A stretch of 64,000 nt of DNA from Lepisosteus oculatus. Taxonomy: Eukaryota > Chordata > Actinopteri > Semionotiformes > Lepisosteidae. Below the pieces are notes generated by a model, which searched no databases, had not been told where the DNA came from, and was given only the letters and a program-made list of their open reading frames with translations. The stretch is taken from NCBI RefSeq assembly GCF_040954835.1, contig NC_090709.1, positions 39,548,975 through 39,612,974 of the forward strand, in the 5' to 3' direction. Positions 1 to 12,000 of the stretch are shown here, piece after piece. Within the stretch, counting starts at the first letter, position 1. Each line of letters starts with the position of its first letter. Both the position numbers and the translations under genes were made by a program.

Positions 1-3000
1 AAGTCCAAAAACTGCATCCTGAAACTGATTGAAAAGGTGCGAGGGGTCTGTGGGCTCGGCATGAGGGTCTGGACTCGTCTCTCTGTGTGAGGAGTGTCTC
101 TGGGGTCTGTGTGAGGGTCTCGACTCCTCTCTCTGTGTGAGGAGTGTCTCTGGGGTCTGTGTGAGGGTCTGGACTCGTCTCTCTGTGTGAGGAGTGTCTC
201 TGGGGTCTGTGTGAGGGTCTGGACTCCTCTCTCTGTGTGAGGAGTGTCTCTGGGCTCTGCGTGAGGGTCTGGACTCCTCTCTCTGTGTGAGGAGTGTCTC
301 TGGGGTCTGTGTGAGGGTCTGGACTCCTCTCTCTGTGTGAGGAGTGTCTCTGGGGTCTGTGTGAGGGTCTGGACTCATCTCTGTGTGAGGAGTGTCTCTG
401 GGTTCTGTGTGAGGGTCTGTGCTCCTCTCTCTGTGTGAGGAGTGTCTCTGGGGTCTGTGTGAGGGTCTGGACTCATCTCTGTGTGTGAGGAGTGTCTCTG
501 GGGTCTGTGTGAGGGTCTGGACTCCTCTCTCTGTGTGAGGAGTGTCTCTGGGGTCTGTGTGAGGGTCTGTATTGAGTTCTCTGTTTTATGTGATTCCCCG
601 TGTCCTCTGTCCATCCAGATTAGCGATTTCGAAGTCACTCCAAAGTACGAGGTTGTGTCCTTCGCCACCTTCGTCAAGGAGATGGTCAGCATCACTGACC
701 CAGATATCACCATGCCAGAGGTCATGCAGGCCATTCAGAAATTCAAGTACACCGGTGAGCAGCTGTGTCCTTCAACAGACCAGCTTTTCTCATTCACAAA
801 GCTTCCCTGCTGCCACCATCGAACCTCTAATCTGCCTCAAGTAACGTATAATTAGTGTTCAACATTGGCAGTGTTCAATTTCTCTCCCTTACAGATTACT
901 ATTCCCAGAGCTCATTTAATTCTCAGTTAAACGCTGGATTATACCGATGTATTTGAGCATAATTGTGCAATTATCGTTACTTATAATAATAAATGAGCCC
1001 AGTCTGGTATCTGCAGCAAAGTCACTGTTAATGATGTTGATACACATCTACAGTAAAGTCATCGTTAATTATTTTAATACACGAGCCCAGTCTGGTATCT
1101 GCAGCAAAGTCACTGTTAATGATGTTGATACACTTCTACAGTAAAGTCAGAGTTAATTATATAAAAACAGCATCCTAATCTGGACTCTACAGTAAAGTCA
1201 TCGTTGATTATATTAATACATGAGCTCAGTCTGGTATCTGCAGCAAAGTCACTGTTAATGATGTTGATACACATCTACAGTAAAGTCATCGTTGATTATA
1301 TTAATACACGAGCCCAGTCTGGTATCTGCAGCAAAGTCACTGTTAATGATGTTAATACACATCTACAGTAAAGTCATTGTTAATTCTATAAAAACAGCAT
1401 CCTAATCTGGACTCTACAGTAAAGTCTTCATTTACGATTCTAATACACGAGCCCAGTCTGGGATCTACAGTAAAGTCGGGGATAACGATGTTAATACTCT
1501 AGCCCACTCTGGGGTCAAAGGCCAACTCAGTGCCGATGGGAATGACACTGATGATGATACTGCTCGTTTCTCCTCGTATGTCAGACCACGGAGACCAGAC
1601 GGGCACCAATATCGCAGCCGCCTTCCGGAACGTCTACGAGAAGATGAGTTTCCTGCAAGCCCAGAACAGGGAGGACTTCAAGGAGACCCGCCACGTCATC
1701 ATCCTCTTCAGCGACGGTGAGACGCGGCCGCACATCGTCAGGCATGATTCCAGCCGAGGGGTTTATCTGCGGTGAACTGGGGGCGAATAGACCCACACAC
1801 AGGGGGCGGTCTACCAAAATCAGTTTCCCCTTTTTCCTTTCATCCCTAGGTTCAAATTTCAGGACGGCAGTTAGTAGCTCCGGGCTTCAGATGTTTTTCT
1901 TGCGGCTTTGGAAAAAGTCGGCTCTATAATGCGCTGGCAGCCAGTGCAGCGGCGCCAGCACAGGAGTAGAAACTGGTGGTTTTTGTTTGGTTTTCCGAAG
2001 TCTTGATTCCGTCCACCCTGCAGATTCTCGGACTGCTCTGTGGTTGTCAGTGGGAGTCTGATAATAATCCCAGTGAAGAACTAATCCAGCTCCCAGTCCA
2101 GCCTGGAGAGTCTCAGACTGCGCTGTCGGTGTCAGTGTAAATCTGATTATAATCCCAGTGAAGAACTAATCCAGCTCCCAGTCCAGTCAGTCCAGTCAAG
2201 CCTAGAGAGTCTCAGACTGCTCTGTCAGTGTCAGTGGAGTCTGATTATAATCCCAGTGAAGAACTCGTCCAGCTCCCAGTCCAGCCTAGAGAGTCCAGCC
2301 TGGGATGCTCAGTGGTCAGTGCTGTGTCTTTTCCTACAGGTCGGGCCAATATGGGCGGCAGCGCAGAGATTGAGGTGAATAAGATCCGGAACCTGGTCAA
2401 AGGCATTCGAGGGGCTGACTGGCTGGACTACCTGGGTGAGAGAGAAATTATATCACTGTGATCACTTTATATCCCAGTCACCTCCTATAAGGGTACACTG
2501 ACTACAGCTCCTCTCTCAGGGCAGTGTTCATGTACTGGAGTGTCCAGTCAGTGTGTCTGTATGAACCCCTCTCTCTCTCAGTGCAGTGTTCATGTACTGG
2601 AGTGTCCAGTCAGTGTGTCTGTGTGAACCCCTCTCTCTCTCAGTGCAGTGTTCATGTACTGGAGTGTCCAGTCAGTGTGTGTGTATGAACCCCTCTCTCT
2701 CTCAGTGCAGTGTTCATGTACTGGAGTGTCCAGTCAGTGTGTGTGTATGAACCCCTCTCTCTCTCAGTGCAGTGTTCATGTACTGGAGTGTCCAGTCAGT
2801 GTGTGTGTGTGAACCCCTCTCTCTCTCAGTGCAGTGTTCATGTACTGGAGTGTCCAGTCAGTGTGTGTGTATGAACCCCTCTCTGTTCTTTCTTACAGAT
2901 ATTTATGCGTTTGGTGTGGGAGATGACATTGATGAGGATGAGCTGATTAAACTGGTATCAGAAAAGCCTATGGAGAAACATTTTTTCAAAATAAAGGACA

Positions 3001-6000
3001 TCACAACATTGGAGGATACATTCGATACAATGATAGGTTTGTTTCTCCTCTCTGTACCACACTATGCTATACTGTGCACTGTGAGTCTGTACCGTGCTCT
3101 GTGTGCACTGTGAATCTGTACTGTCCTGTGAGTCTGTACTGTCCTGTGAGTCTGTACTGTCCTGTGAGTCTGTACTGTGCTCTGTGTGCTCTGTGAGTCT
3201 GTACTGTGCTCTGTGAGTCTGTACTGTGCTCTGTGTGCTCTGTGAGTCTGTACTGTGCTCTGTGAGTCTGTACTGTACTCTGTGAGCTCTGTGAGTCTGT
3301 ACTGTGCTCTGTGTGCTCTGTGAGTCTGTACTGTGCTCTGTGAGTCTGTACTGTGCTCTGTGTGCACTGTGAATCTGTACTGTCCTGTGAGTCTGTACCG
3401 TGCTCTGTGTGCTCTGTGAGTCTGTACTGTCCTGTGAGTCTGTACTGTCCTGTGAGTCTGTACTGTGCTCTGTGTGCTCTGTGAGTCTGTACTGTCCTGT
3501 GAGTCTGTACTGTCCTGTGAGTCTGTACTGTGCTCTGTGAGTCTGTACTGTCCTGTGAGTCTGTACTGTCCTGTGAGTCTGTACTGTGCTCTGTGTGCTC
3601 TGTGAGTCTGTACTGTCCTGTGAGTCTGTACTGTCCTGTGAGTCTGTACTGTGCTCTGTGTGCACTTTGAGTCTGTACTGTCCTGTGAGTCTGTACTGTG
3701 CTCTGTGTGCTCTGTGAGTCTGTACTGTCCTGTGAGTCTGTACTGTGCTCTGTGTGCTCTATGAGTCTGTACTGTCCTGTGAGTCTGTACTGTCCTGTGA
3801 GTCTGTACTGTGCTCTGTGAGTCTGTACTGTCCTGTGAGTCTGTACTGTGCTCTGTGAGTCTGTACTGTGCTCTGTGTGCTCTGTGAGTCTGTACTGTGC
3901 TCTGTGAGTCTGTACTGTGCTCTGTGAGTCTGTACTGTACTCTGTGTGCTCTGTGAGTCTGTACTGTCCTGTGAGTCTGTACTGTGCTCTGTGAGTCTGT
4001 ACTGTACTCTGTGTGCTCTGTGAGTCTGTACTGTCCTGTGAGTCTGTACTGTGCTCTGTGTGGTCTGTGAGTCTGTACTGTCCTGTGAGTCTGTACTGTC
4101 CTGTGAGTCTGTACTGTGCTCTGTGTGCTCTGTGAGTCTGTACTGTGCTCTGTGAGTCTGTACTGTGCTCTGTGAGTCTGTACTGTCCTGTGAGTCTGTA
4201 CTGTGCTCTGTGTGGTCTGTGAGTCTGTACTGTCCTGTGAGTCTGTACTGTCCTGTGAGTCTGTACTGTACTCTGTGAGCACTGTGAGTCTGTACTGTAC
4301 TCTGTGAGCACTGTGAGTCTGTACCGCCCTGTGAGTCTGTACTGTGCTCTGTGTGCTCTGTGAGTCTGTACTGTCCTGTGAGTCTGTACTGTGCTCTGTT
4401 TGCTCTGTTAGTCTGTACTGTCCTGTGAGTCTGTACTGTGCTCTGTGAGTCTGTACTGTACTCTGTGAGCACTGTGAGTCTGTACTGTACTCTGTGAGCT
4501 CTGTGAGTCTGTACTGTACTCTGTGAGCTCTGTGAGTCTGTACTGTGCTCTGTGAGCTCTGTGAGTCTGTACTGTGCTCTGTGAGTCTGTACTGTGCTCT
4601 GTGTGCTCTGTGAGTCTGTACTGTGCTCTGTGAGTCTGTACTGTCCTGTGAGTCTGTACTGTGCTCTGTGTGCACTGTGAGTCTGTACTGTGCTCTGTGA
4701 GTCTGTACTGTCCTGTGAGTCTGTACTGTGCTCTGTGTGCTCTGTGAGTCTGTACTGCCCTGTGAGTCAGTCCTGTACTGGACAATGTGTGGTGTTTGGG
4801 TATTAAGCTCCCTCTGTGTCAATGGCAGGAGGTTTTGTATGAGGGTTCCAGAGTGTTTCTGTCTGTCTGTAGATGAGAGCGATAGTGTTGGGCTCTGTGG
4901 GCTCTACAGGAACTATGAGATAGATGGGGAGCCCGACAGTGTGAAGAGGCAGAACTATCCCTGGCTGGTGACCATCAAGATCACTGTGAGTACAGAGTCA
5001 GAGACACTGAGAGACTGAGAGACACACTGAGACAATAAGAGCAACATTGAGACACACTGAGACACTGGGAGACACTCTGAGATACAGGAGAGACCGACTG
5101 AGATTGAAAGACCACTGAGACACAGAGAGAGACAGACTGAGACTCTGAAAGACCACTGAGACACAGGGAGACAGACCGAGACACTGAGAGACACTCTGAA
5201 AGACTCTGAAAGACCACTGAGACACAGGGAGACAGACCGAGACACTGAGAGACACTCTGAAAGACCACTGAGACACAGGGAGACAGACCGAGACACTGAG
5301 AGACTCTGAAAGACTCTGAAAGACCACTGAGACACAGAGAGACACTGTGGGACTCACAAGAGGAGACATTTCCGCTATCTCCTCCTCTGCCCTTGCGTGT
5401 TTCTGTGTCTCCCTCCCTCTCTCTCTCTCTGTCCAGCCCTCCGCCCTCCTCCTCTCCCCCAGTCCGCGTGCCCGCCTGGCCGCCCACGTTGACCCCTCCC
5501 TCTCCCTCTCTCCCTCTCTCTCTCTCTCTCTCTCACGCACACGCAGCGCCCGGCGAAGACGGAGACCTGCATGGGCTCCCTCATCAGCAAGCAGTACGTC
5601 CTGACAGCGGCCCACTGCTTCCAGCTGACCGACGAGGCCGAGATGGTCAAGGTGCTCATCGACGACAACGTGGACCGGGCTGGCTTCAAAGGTGGGGGGG
5701 GGGGGCAGCCCCGGTGGGCGGGGCCAGGCCTGCAAGGGGGGTGGGGCAGTTCCACCTGTGGGCGGGGTCATGTCTGCAAGGGGGTGGGGCAGTCCAACTT
5801 GTGGGCGGGTCATGTCTGTGATGGGGTGGGGCAGTCCGGTGGGCGGGGTCAGGTCTACAAGGGGGTGGGGCAGTCCCACATGTAGGCGGGGTCATGTATG
5901 TAAGGGGGTGGGGCAGTCCCACCTGTGGGCTGGGGCATGTCTGCGAGGGGGTGGGGCAGACCGGTGGGCGGGGTCATGCCACCGAGGGGTGGGGAAGGAC

Positions 6001-9000
6001 AGTGGGCGGGGTCAGGCCTGCAAGGGGGTGGGGCAGCCCCCCGGTGGGCGGGGTCAGGTCTGCAAGGGGGTGGGGCAGTCCGGTGGGCGGGGTCATGCCA
6101 CCGAGGGGTGGGGAAGTACAGTGGGCGGGGTCAGGTCTGCAAGGGGGTGGGGCAGTCCCACCTGTGGGCGGGGTCATGTCTGCGAGGGGGTGGGGCAGTC
6201 CGGTGGGCGGGGTCATGCCACCGAGGGGTGGGGAAGTACAGTGGGCGGGGCCAGGCCTGCAAGGGGGGTGGGGGCAGCCCCCGGTGGGCGGGGCCAGGTC
6301 TGCAAGGGGGTGGGGCAGTCCCACCTGTGGGCGGGGTCATGTCTGCGAGGGGGTGGGGCAGACCGGTGGGCGGGGTCGTGTCACCGAGGGGTGGGGAAGG
6401 ACAGTGGGCGGGGCCAGGCCTGCAAGGGGGTGGGACAGCCCCACCTGTGGGCGGGGTCAAGTCTGCGAGGGGGTGGGGCAGACCGGTGGGCGGGGCCATG
6501 CCACCGAGGGGTGGGGAAGTACAGTGGGCGGGGTCAGGTCTGCAAGGGGTGTGGTCACCCAGTGGGTGGGTCAGTCTGGTAGGCGGGGTCAGACAGATGA
6601 GGGATCGGACCAGTCCAGTGGGCACTGTGAAGCAGTGTACTCCACTGACAGCGCAGAGATGCTTGCTTATTACATTGCATTTATAGTCTAGATCTTTCTG
6701 ATAGCGATAAAATACTCAGGGGTTCTGGCTCAAGGGGCCAGTACACTGCTAGAGCCCCCACCGAGCCCAACAGCTGCTCGTCTTGTTTCTGCCTGAGCCT
6801 TCAGAAGCAGGGCCAGCGTGACGTTCCCAATGTGTCTGCTGTGGCTGCTCAGCCTGTCCGTCTTCCTCTCCCTGCCTCCCGCCTCAGACAAGGCGATAAG
6901 CAAACTGATCGTGCATCCGGAGTATAACATCGGAAAGAAGGAAGCTGAGGGAATCCCAGAGTTTTATGACTATGATGTGGCCCTCATCCGGCTGGAGAAG
7001 GAGATCAAAATCTCGAGAAAAGCCAGGTAACAGCAGGAGTGTCTCTGGGGTCTGTGTGAGGGTCTGGACTCGTCTCTATTGTGTGAGGAGTGTCTCTGGG
7101 GTCTGTGTGAGGGTCTGGACTCGTCTCTATTGTGTGAGGAGTGTCTCTGGGGTCTGTGTGAGGGTCTGGACTCCTCTCCCTGTGTGAGGAGTGTCTCTGG
7201 GGTCTGTGTGAGGGTCTGGACTCCTCTCTCTGTGTGAGGGGTGCCTCTGGGGTCTGTGTGAGGGTCTGGACTCCTCTCTCTGTGTGAGGAGTGTCTCTGG
7301 GGTCTGTGTGAGGGTCTGGACTCCTCTCTCTGTGTGAGGAGTGTCTCTGGGGTCTGTGTGAGGGTCTGGACTCCTCTGTCTGTGTGAGGAGTGTCTCTGG
7401 GGTCTGTGTGAGGGTCTGGACTCCTCTCTCTGTGTGAGGAGTGTCTCTGGGGTCTGTGTGAGGGTCTGGACTCCTCTCTCTGTGTGAGGAGTGTCTCTGG
7501 GGTCTGTGTGAGGGTCTGGACTCCTCTCTCTGTGTGAGGAGTGTCTCTGGGGTCTGTGTGAGGGTCTGGACTCCTCTCTCTGTGTGAGGAGTGTCTCTGG
7601 GGTCTGTGTGAGGGTCTGGACTCCTCTCTCTGTGTGAGGAGTGTCTCTGGGGTCTGTGTGAGGGTCTGGACTCCTCTCTCTGTGTGAGGAGTGTCTCTGG
7701 GGTCTGTGTGAGGGTCTGGACTCCTCTCTCTGTGTGAGGAGTGTCTCTGGGGTCTGTGTGAGGGTCTGGACTCCTCTCTCTGTGTGAGGAGTGTCTCTGG
7801 GGTCTGTGTGAGGGTCTGGACTCCTCTCTCTGTGTGAGGAGTGTCTCTGGGGTCTGTGTGAGGGTCTGGACTCCTCTCTCTGTGTGAGGAGTGTCTCTGG
7901 GGTCTGTGTGAGGGTCTGGACTCCTCTCTCTGTGTGAGGAGTGTCTCTGGGGTCTGTGTGAGGGTCTGGACTCCTCTCTCTGTGTGAGGGGTGTCTCTGG
8001 GGTCTGTGTGAGGGTCTGGACTCCTCTCTCTGTGTGAGGGGTGTCTCTGGGGTCTGTGTGAGGGTCTGGACTCCTCTCTCTGTGTCTTTCAGGCCCATCT
8101 GTATTCCCTGCACCAAGGCCACCAGTCGCGCCCTGGGTCTGTCTGACCGGGCAACGTGTCGTGAGCATGGTGAGAACGTCGTGGCCAGGGTTGTTAGCGG
8201 GGGGGGGAGGGGGGGGTGATGTCTCAGAGGCTGGTGGGAGATGTGGCTGAGCCTGTGTGCGTGCTGTCCTGTCCTGTCCTGTCCTGCCCTGTCCTCACCG
8301 GCTGCCTGTCTGTCATCCAGAGGGCCTGCTGCTGGAGAAGGAGTTCGAGCCGGCCAGCTTCATGTCCGAGCACGGCGCCCTGGCCACGACCAAGAACGTC
8401 AAGATCAAGCTGAGGGCGCAGGTGAGTGTGTGTGCACTGTGGTAGTGTGTGTATAGTGGGTTAGTGTGTGTGCACTGTGGTAGTGTGTGTATAGTGGGTT
8501 AGTGTGTGTGCACTGTGGTAGTGTGTGTGCACTGTGGTAGTGTGTGTATAGTGGGTTTTGTGTGAGTGCACTGGGTGAGTGTCTGTGCACTGGGTGAGTG
8601 TCTGTGCACTGGGTGAGTGTGTGCGCACTGGGTTAGTGTGTGTGCACTGTGGTAGTGTGTGTATAGTGGGTTTTGTGTGAGTGCACTGGGTGAGTGTGTG
8701 CGCACTGGGTGAGTGTGTGTATAGTGGGTTTTGTGTGAGTGCACTGGGTGAGTGTCTGTGCACTGGGCGAGTGTGTGCGCACTGGGTGAGTGTGTGTATA
8801 GTGGGTTTTGTGTGAGTGCACTGGGTGAGTGTCTGTGCACTGGGTGAGTGTGTGCGCACTGGGTGAGTGTGTGTATAGTGGGTTTTGTGTGAGTGCACTG
8901 GGTGAGTGTCTGTGCACTGGGTGAGTGTGTGTATAGTGGGTTTTGTGTGAGTGCACTGGGTGAGTGTGAGTGCACTGGGTGAGTGTCTGTGCACTGGGTG

Positions 9001-12000
9001 AGTGTGTGCGCACTGGGTGAGTGAGTGCGCACTGGGTGAGCGTGTGCGCACTGGGTTAGTGAGAGTGCACTGGGTTAGTGTGTGTGCACTGGGTGAGTGT
9101 GTGCGCACTGGGTGAGTGTGTGCGCACTGGGTGAGCGTGTGCGCACTGGGTTAGTGTGTGCGCACTGGGTTATTGAGAGTGCACTGGGTTAGTGTGTGTG
9201 CACTGTGGTAGTGTGTGTGCACTGGGTTAGTGAGAGTACACTGGGTTAGTGTGTGCGCACTGGGTTAGTGAGAGTGCACTGGGTGAGTGTGTGCGCACTG
9301 GGTGAGTGTGTGCGCACTGGGTGAGCGTGTGCGCACTGGGTTAGTGAGAGTACACTGGGTTAGTGTGTGCGCACTGGGTTAGTGAGAGTACACTGGGTTA
9401 GTGTGTGTGCACTGGGTTAGTGAGAGTACACTGGGTTAGTGTGTGTGCACTGGGTTAGTGAGAGTGCACTGGGTTAGTGTGTGTGCACTGTGGTAGTGTG
9501 TGTGCACTGGGTGAGTGTGTGCGCACTGGGTGAGCGTGTGCGCACTGGGTTAGTGAGAGTGCACTGGGTTAGTGTGTGCGCACTGGGTTAGTGAGAGTGC
9601 ACTGTGGTAGTGTGTGTGCACTGTGGTAGTGTGTGCGCACTGGGTTAGTGAGAGTGCACTGTGGTAGTGTGTGTGCACTGGGTTAGTGAGAGTGCACTGG
9701 GTTAGTGAGAGTGCACTGTGGTAGTGTGTGTGCACTGTGGTAGTGTGTGTGCACTGGGTTAGTGTGTGTGCACTGCGGTAGTGTGTGTGCACTGGGTTAG
9801 TGTGTGTGCACTGTGGTAGTGTGTGTATAGTGGGTTAGTGTGCGTGCACAGGTTTTGTGTCTGTGCACTGGGTTAGTGTGTGTGCACTGTGATAGTGTGT
9901 GTATAGTGGATTTTGTGTGTGCGCACTGGGTTAGTGTAAGTGCACTGGGTTAGTGTCTGTGCACTGGGTTAGTGTCTGTGCACTGGGTTTGTGTGTGTGC
10001 ACTGGGTTAGTGTGTGTTCAAAACTTTGTTATGACAATTGTGTTGATGCTGTGTTGCTCTTGTGTTGACGCTGTGCTGCGTGTGCAGGGGGACAGATGTA
10101 TTGTTTTGATGTTGTGTTGTGATGTGTTGCGTTGATGCTCTGTTGACACTGTGTTGTTCTGATGCTCTGTTGACGCTGTGTTGTGTTGATGTTGTGTTGA
10201 CGCTGTGTTGATGTTGTGTTGACGCTCTGTTGACGCTGTGCTGTGTTGACGCTGTGTTGAGTTGTGTTGAAGTTGTGTTGACACTGTGTTGTGTTGACGC
10301 TGTGTTGATGTTGTGTTGTGTTGTGTTGTGTGGTGTTGGTGTTGTGCGCAGAGGGACAGCTGTGTCAGGGACGCCCTGCAGGCCCCAGAAGTCACAGCCA
10401 CAGACCCCGAGGAGCTGGTGACGGAGAGCTTCCTCTGCACCGGGGGGATACACCCGGAGGTCGATGACATCACCTGCAAAGGTAGGAGGTCTCCGCCGCC
10501 GCCCGCCACGCCGCCCGTGCCCCGCGGACACACAGACCCGCGGACCCCCTCACTGTGTGTGCGCGTGTCCTCGCAGGAGACTCCGGAGGAGCGCTGTTCC
10601 TGGAGAGGAAGAGGCGCCTGGTCCAGGTGAGATCTGGAGCAACGAGTCTGTCGCTCTGGGCAGCGTCTCCTGTGTGTGTGTGTGTGTGTGTGTCTACTCT
10701 CTAACGTCCTGTCCAGGGCTGTAAGCAGGAGGGGACATATCCTTCGGAGGAGACGTTAATCCCACGTTTAAGGACAACATGGACTTTAAAGATCCCAGAA
10801 GACCCCACTGCTGTTGTGAGTGGGTGACCAGCAGGGGGCAGGCTGGAGCAGCATCAGCTCTTGGGAAGTGAGGTTCTACTGAGGCAGTGACTCTTGGGTG
10901 AAGTTACAAACCCAGGTGGGGTCACTGGTGAGAGCGATCGCTGTGCGTCTCCCAGGTGGGGTTACTGGTGCAGAACGATCGCTGTGCATCTCCCAGGTGG
11001 GGTTACTGGTGCAGAGCAATTGCTGTGCATCTCCCAGGTGGGGTTACTGGTGCAGAACGATCGCTGAGCGTCTCCCAGGTGGGGTCACTGGTGAGAGCGA
11101 TCGCTGTGCGTCTCCCAGGTGGGGTTACTGGTGCAGAACGATCGCTGTGCCTCTCCCAGGTGGGGTTACTGGTGTGGAACGATCGCTGTGCGTCTCCCAG
11201 GTGGGGTTACTGGTGCAGAACGATCGCTGTGCGTCTCCCAGGTGGGGTTACTGGTGCACAATGGTCGCTGTGCATCTCCCAGGTGGGATTACTGGTGCAG
11301 ACTGATCGCTGAGCATCTCCCAGGTGGGGCTGCTGGTGCAGAATGATCGCTGAGCATCTCCCAGGTGGGGTTACTGGTGTGGAACGATCGCTGTGCGTCT
11401 CCCAGGTGGGGTTACTGGTGCAGACTGATCGCTGTGCGTCTCCCAGGTGGGGTCACTGGTGCAGAACGATCACTGTGCGTCTCCCAGATGGGGTTACTGG
11501 TGCAGAACAATCGCTGTGCGTCTCCCAGGTGGGGTCACTGGTGTGGAACGATCGCTGTGCGTCTCCCAGGTGGGGTTACTGGTGCAGAACGATCGCTGTG
11601 CGTCTCCCAGGTGGGGTTACTGGTGCGGAACGATCGCTGTGCGTCTCCCAGGTGGGGTCACTGGTGCGGAACGATCGCTGAGCGTCTCCCAGGTGGGGTT
11701 ACTGGTGCACAATGGTCGCTGTGCGTCTCCCAGGTGGGGTTACTGGTGCAGAACGATCGCTGTGCGTCTCCCAGGTGGGGTTACTGGTGCACAATGGTCG
11801 CTGTGCGTCTCCCAGGTGGGGTCACTGGTGCAGAACGATCGCTGTGCGTCTCCCAGGTGGGGTCACTGGTGCGGAACGATCGCTGTGCGTCTCCCAGGTG
11901 GGGTCACTGGTGCGGAACGATCGCTGTGCGTCTCCCAGTTGGGGTCACTGGTGCGGAACGATCGCTGAGCGTCTCCCAGGTGGGGTCACTGGTGCAGAAC

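Noticed and set aside
37..600. CRISPR-like array (regular repeats)
   Set aside because: Repeats are contiguous without unique spacers and the DNA is vertebrate.
3062..4822. 586-codon open frame on the minus strand of Ser/Thr/Gln/His repeats
   Set aside because: It is a shadow of the 18-20-bp minisatellite; units change length, frames switch freely, and it overlaps a true exon boundary on the other strand.
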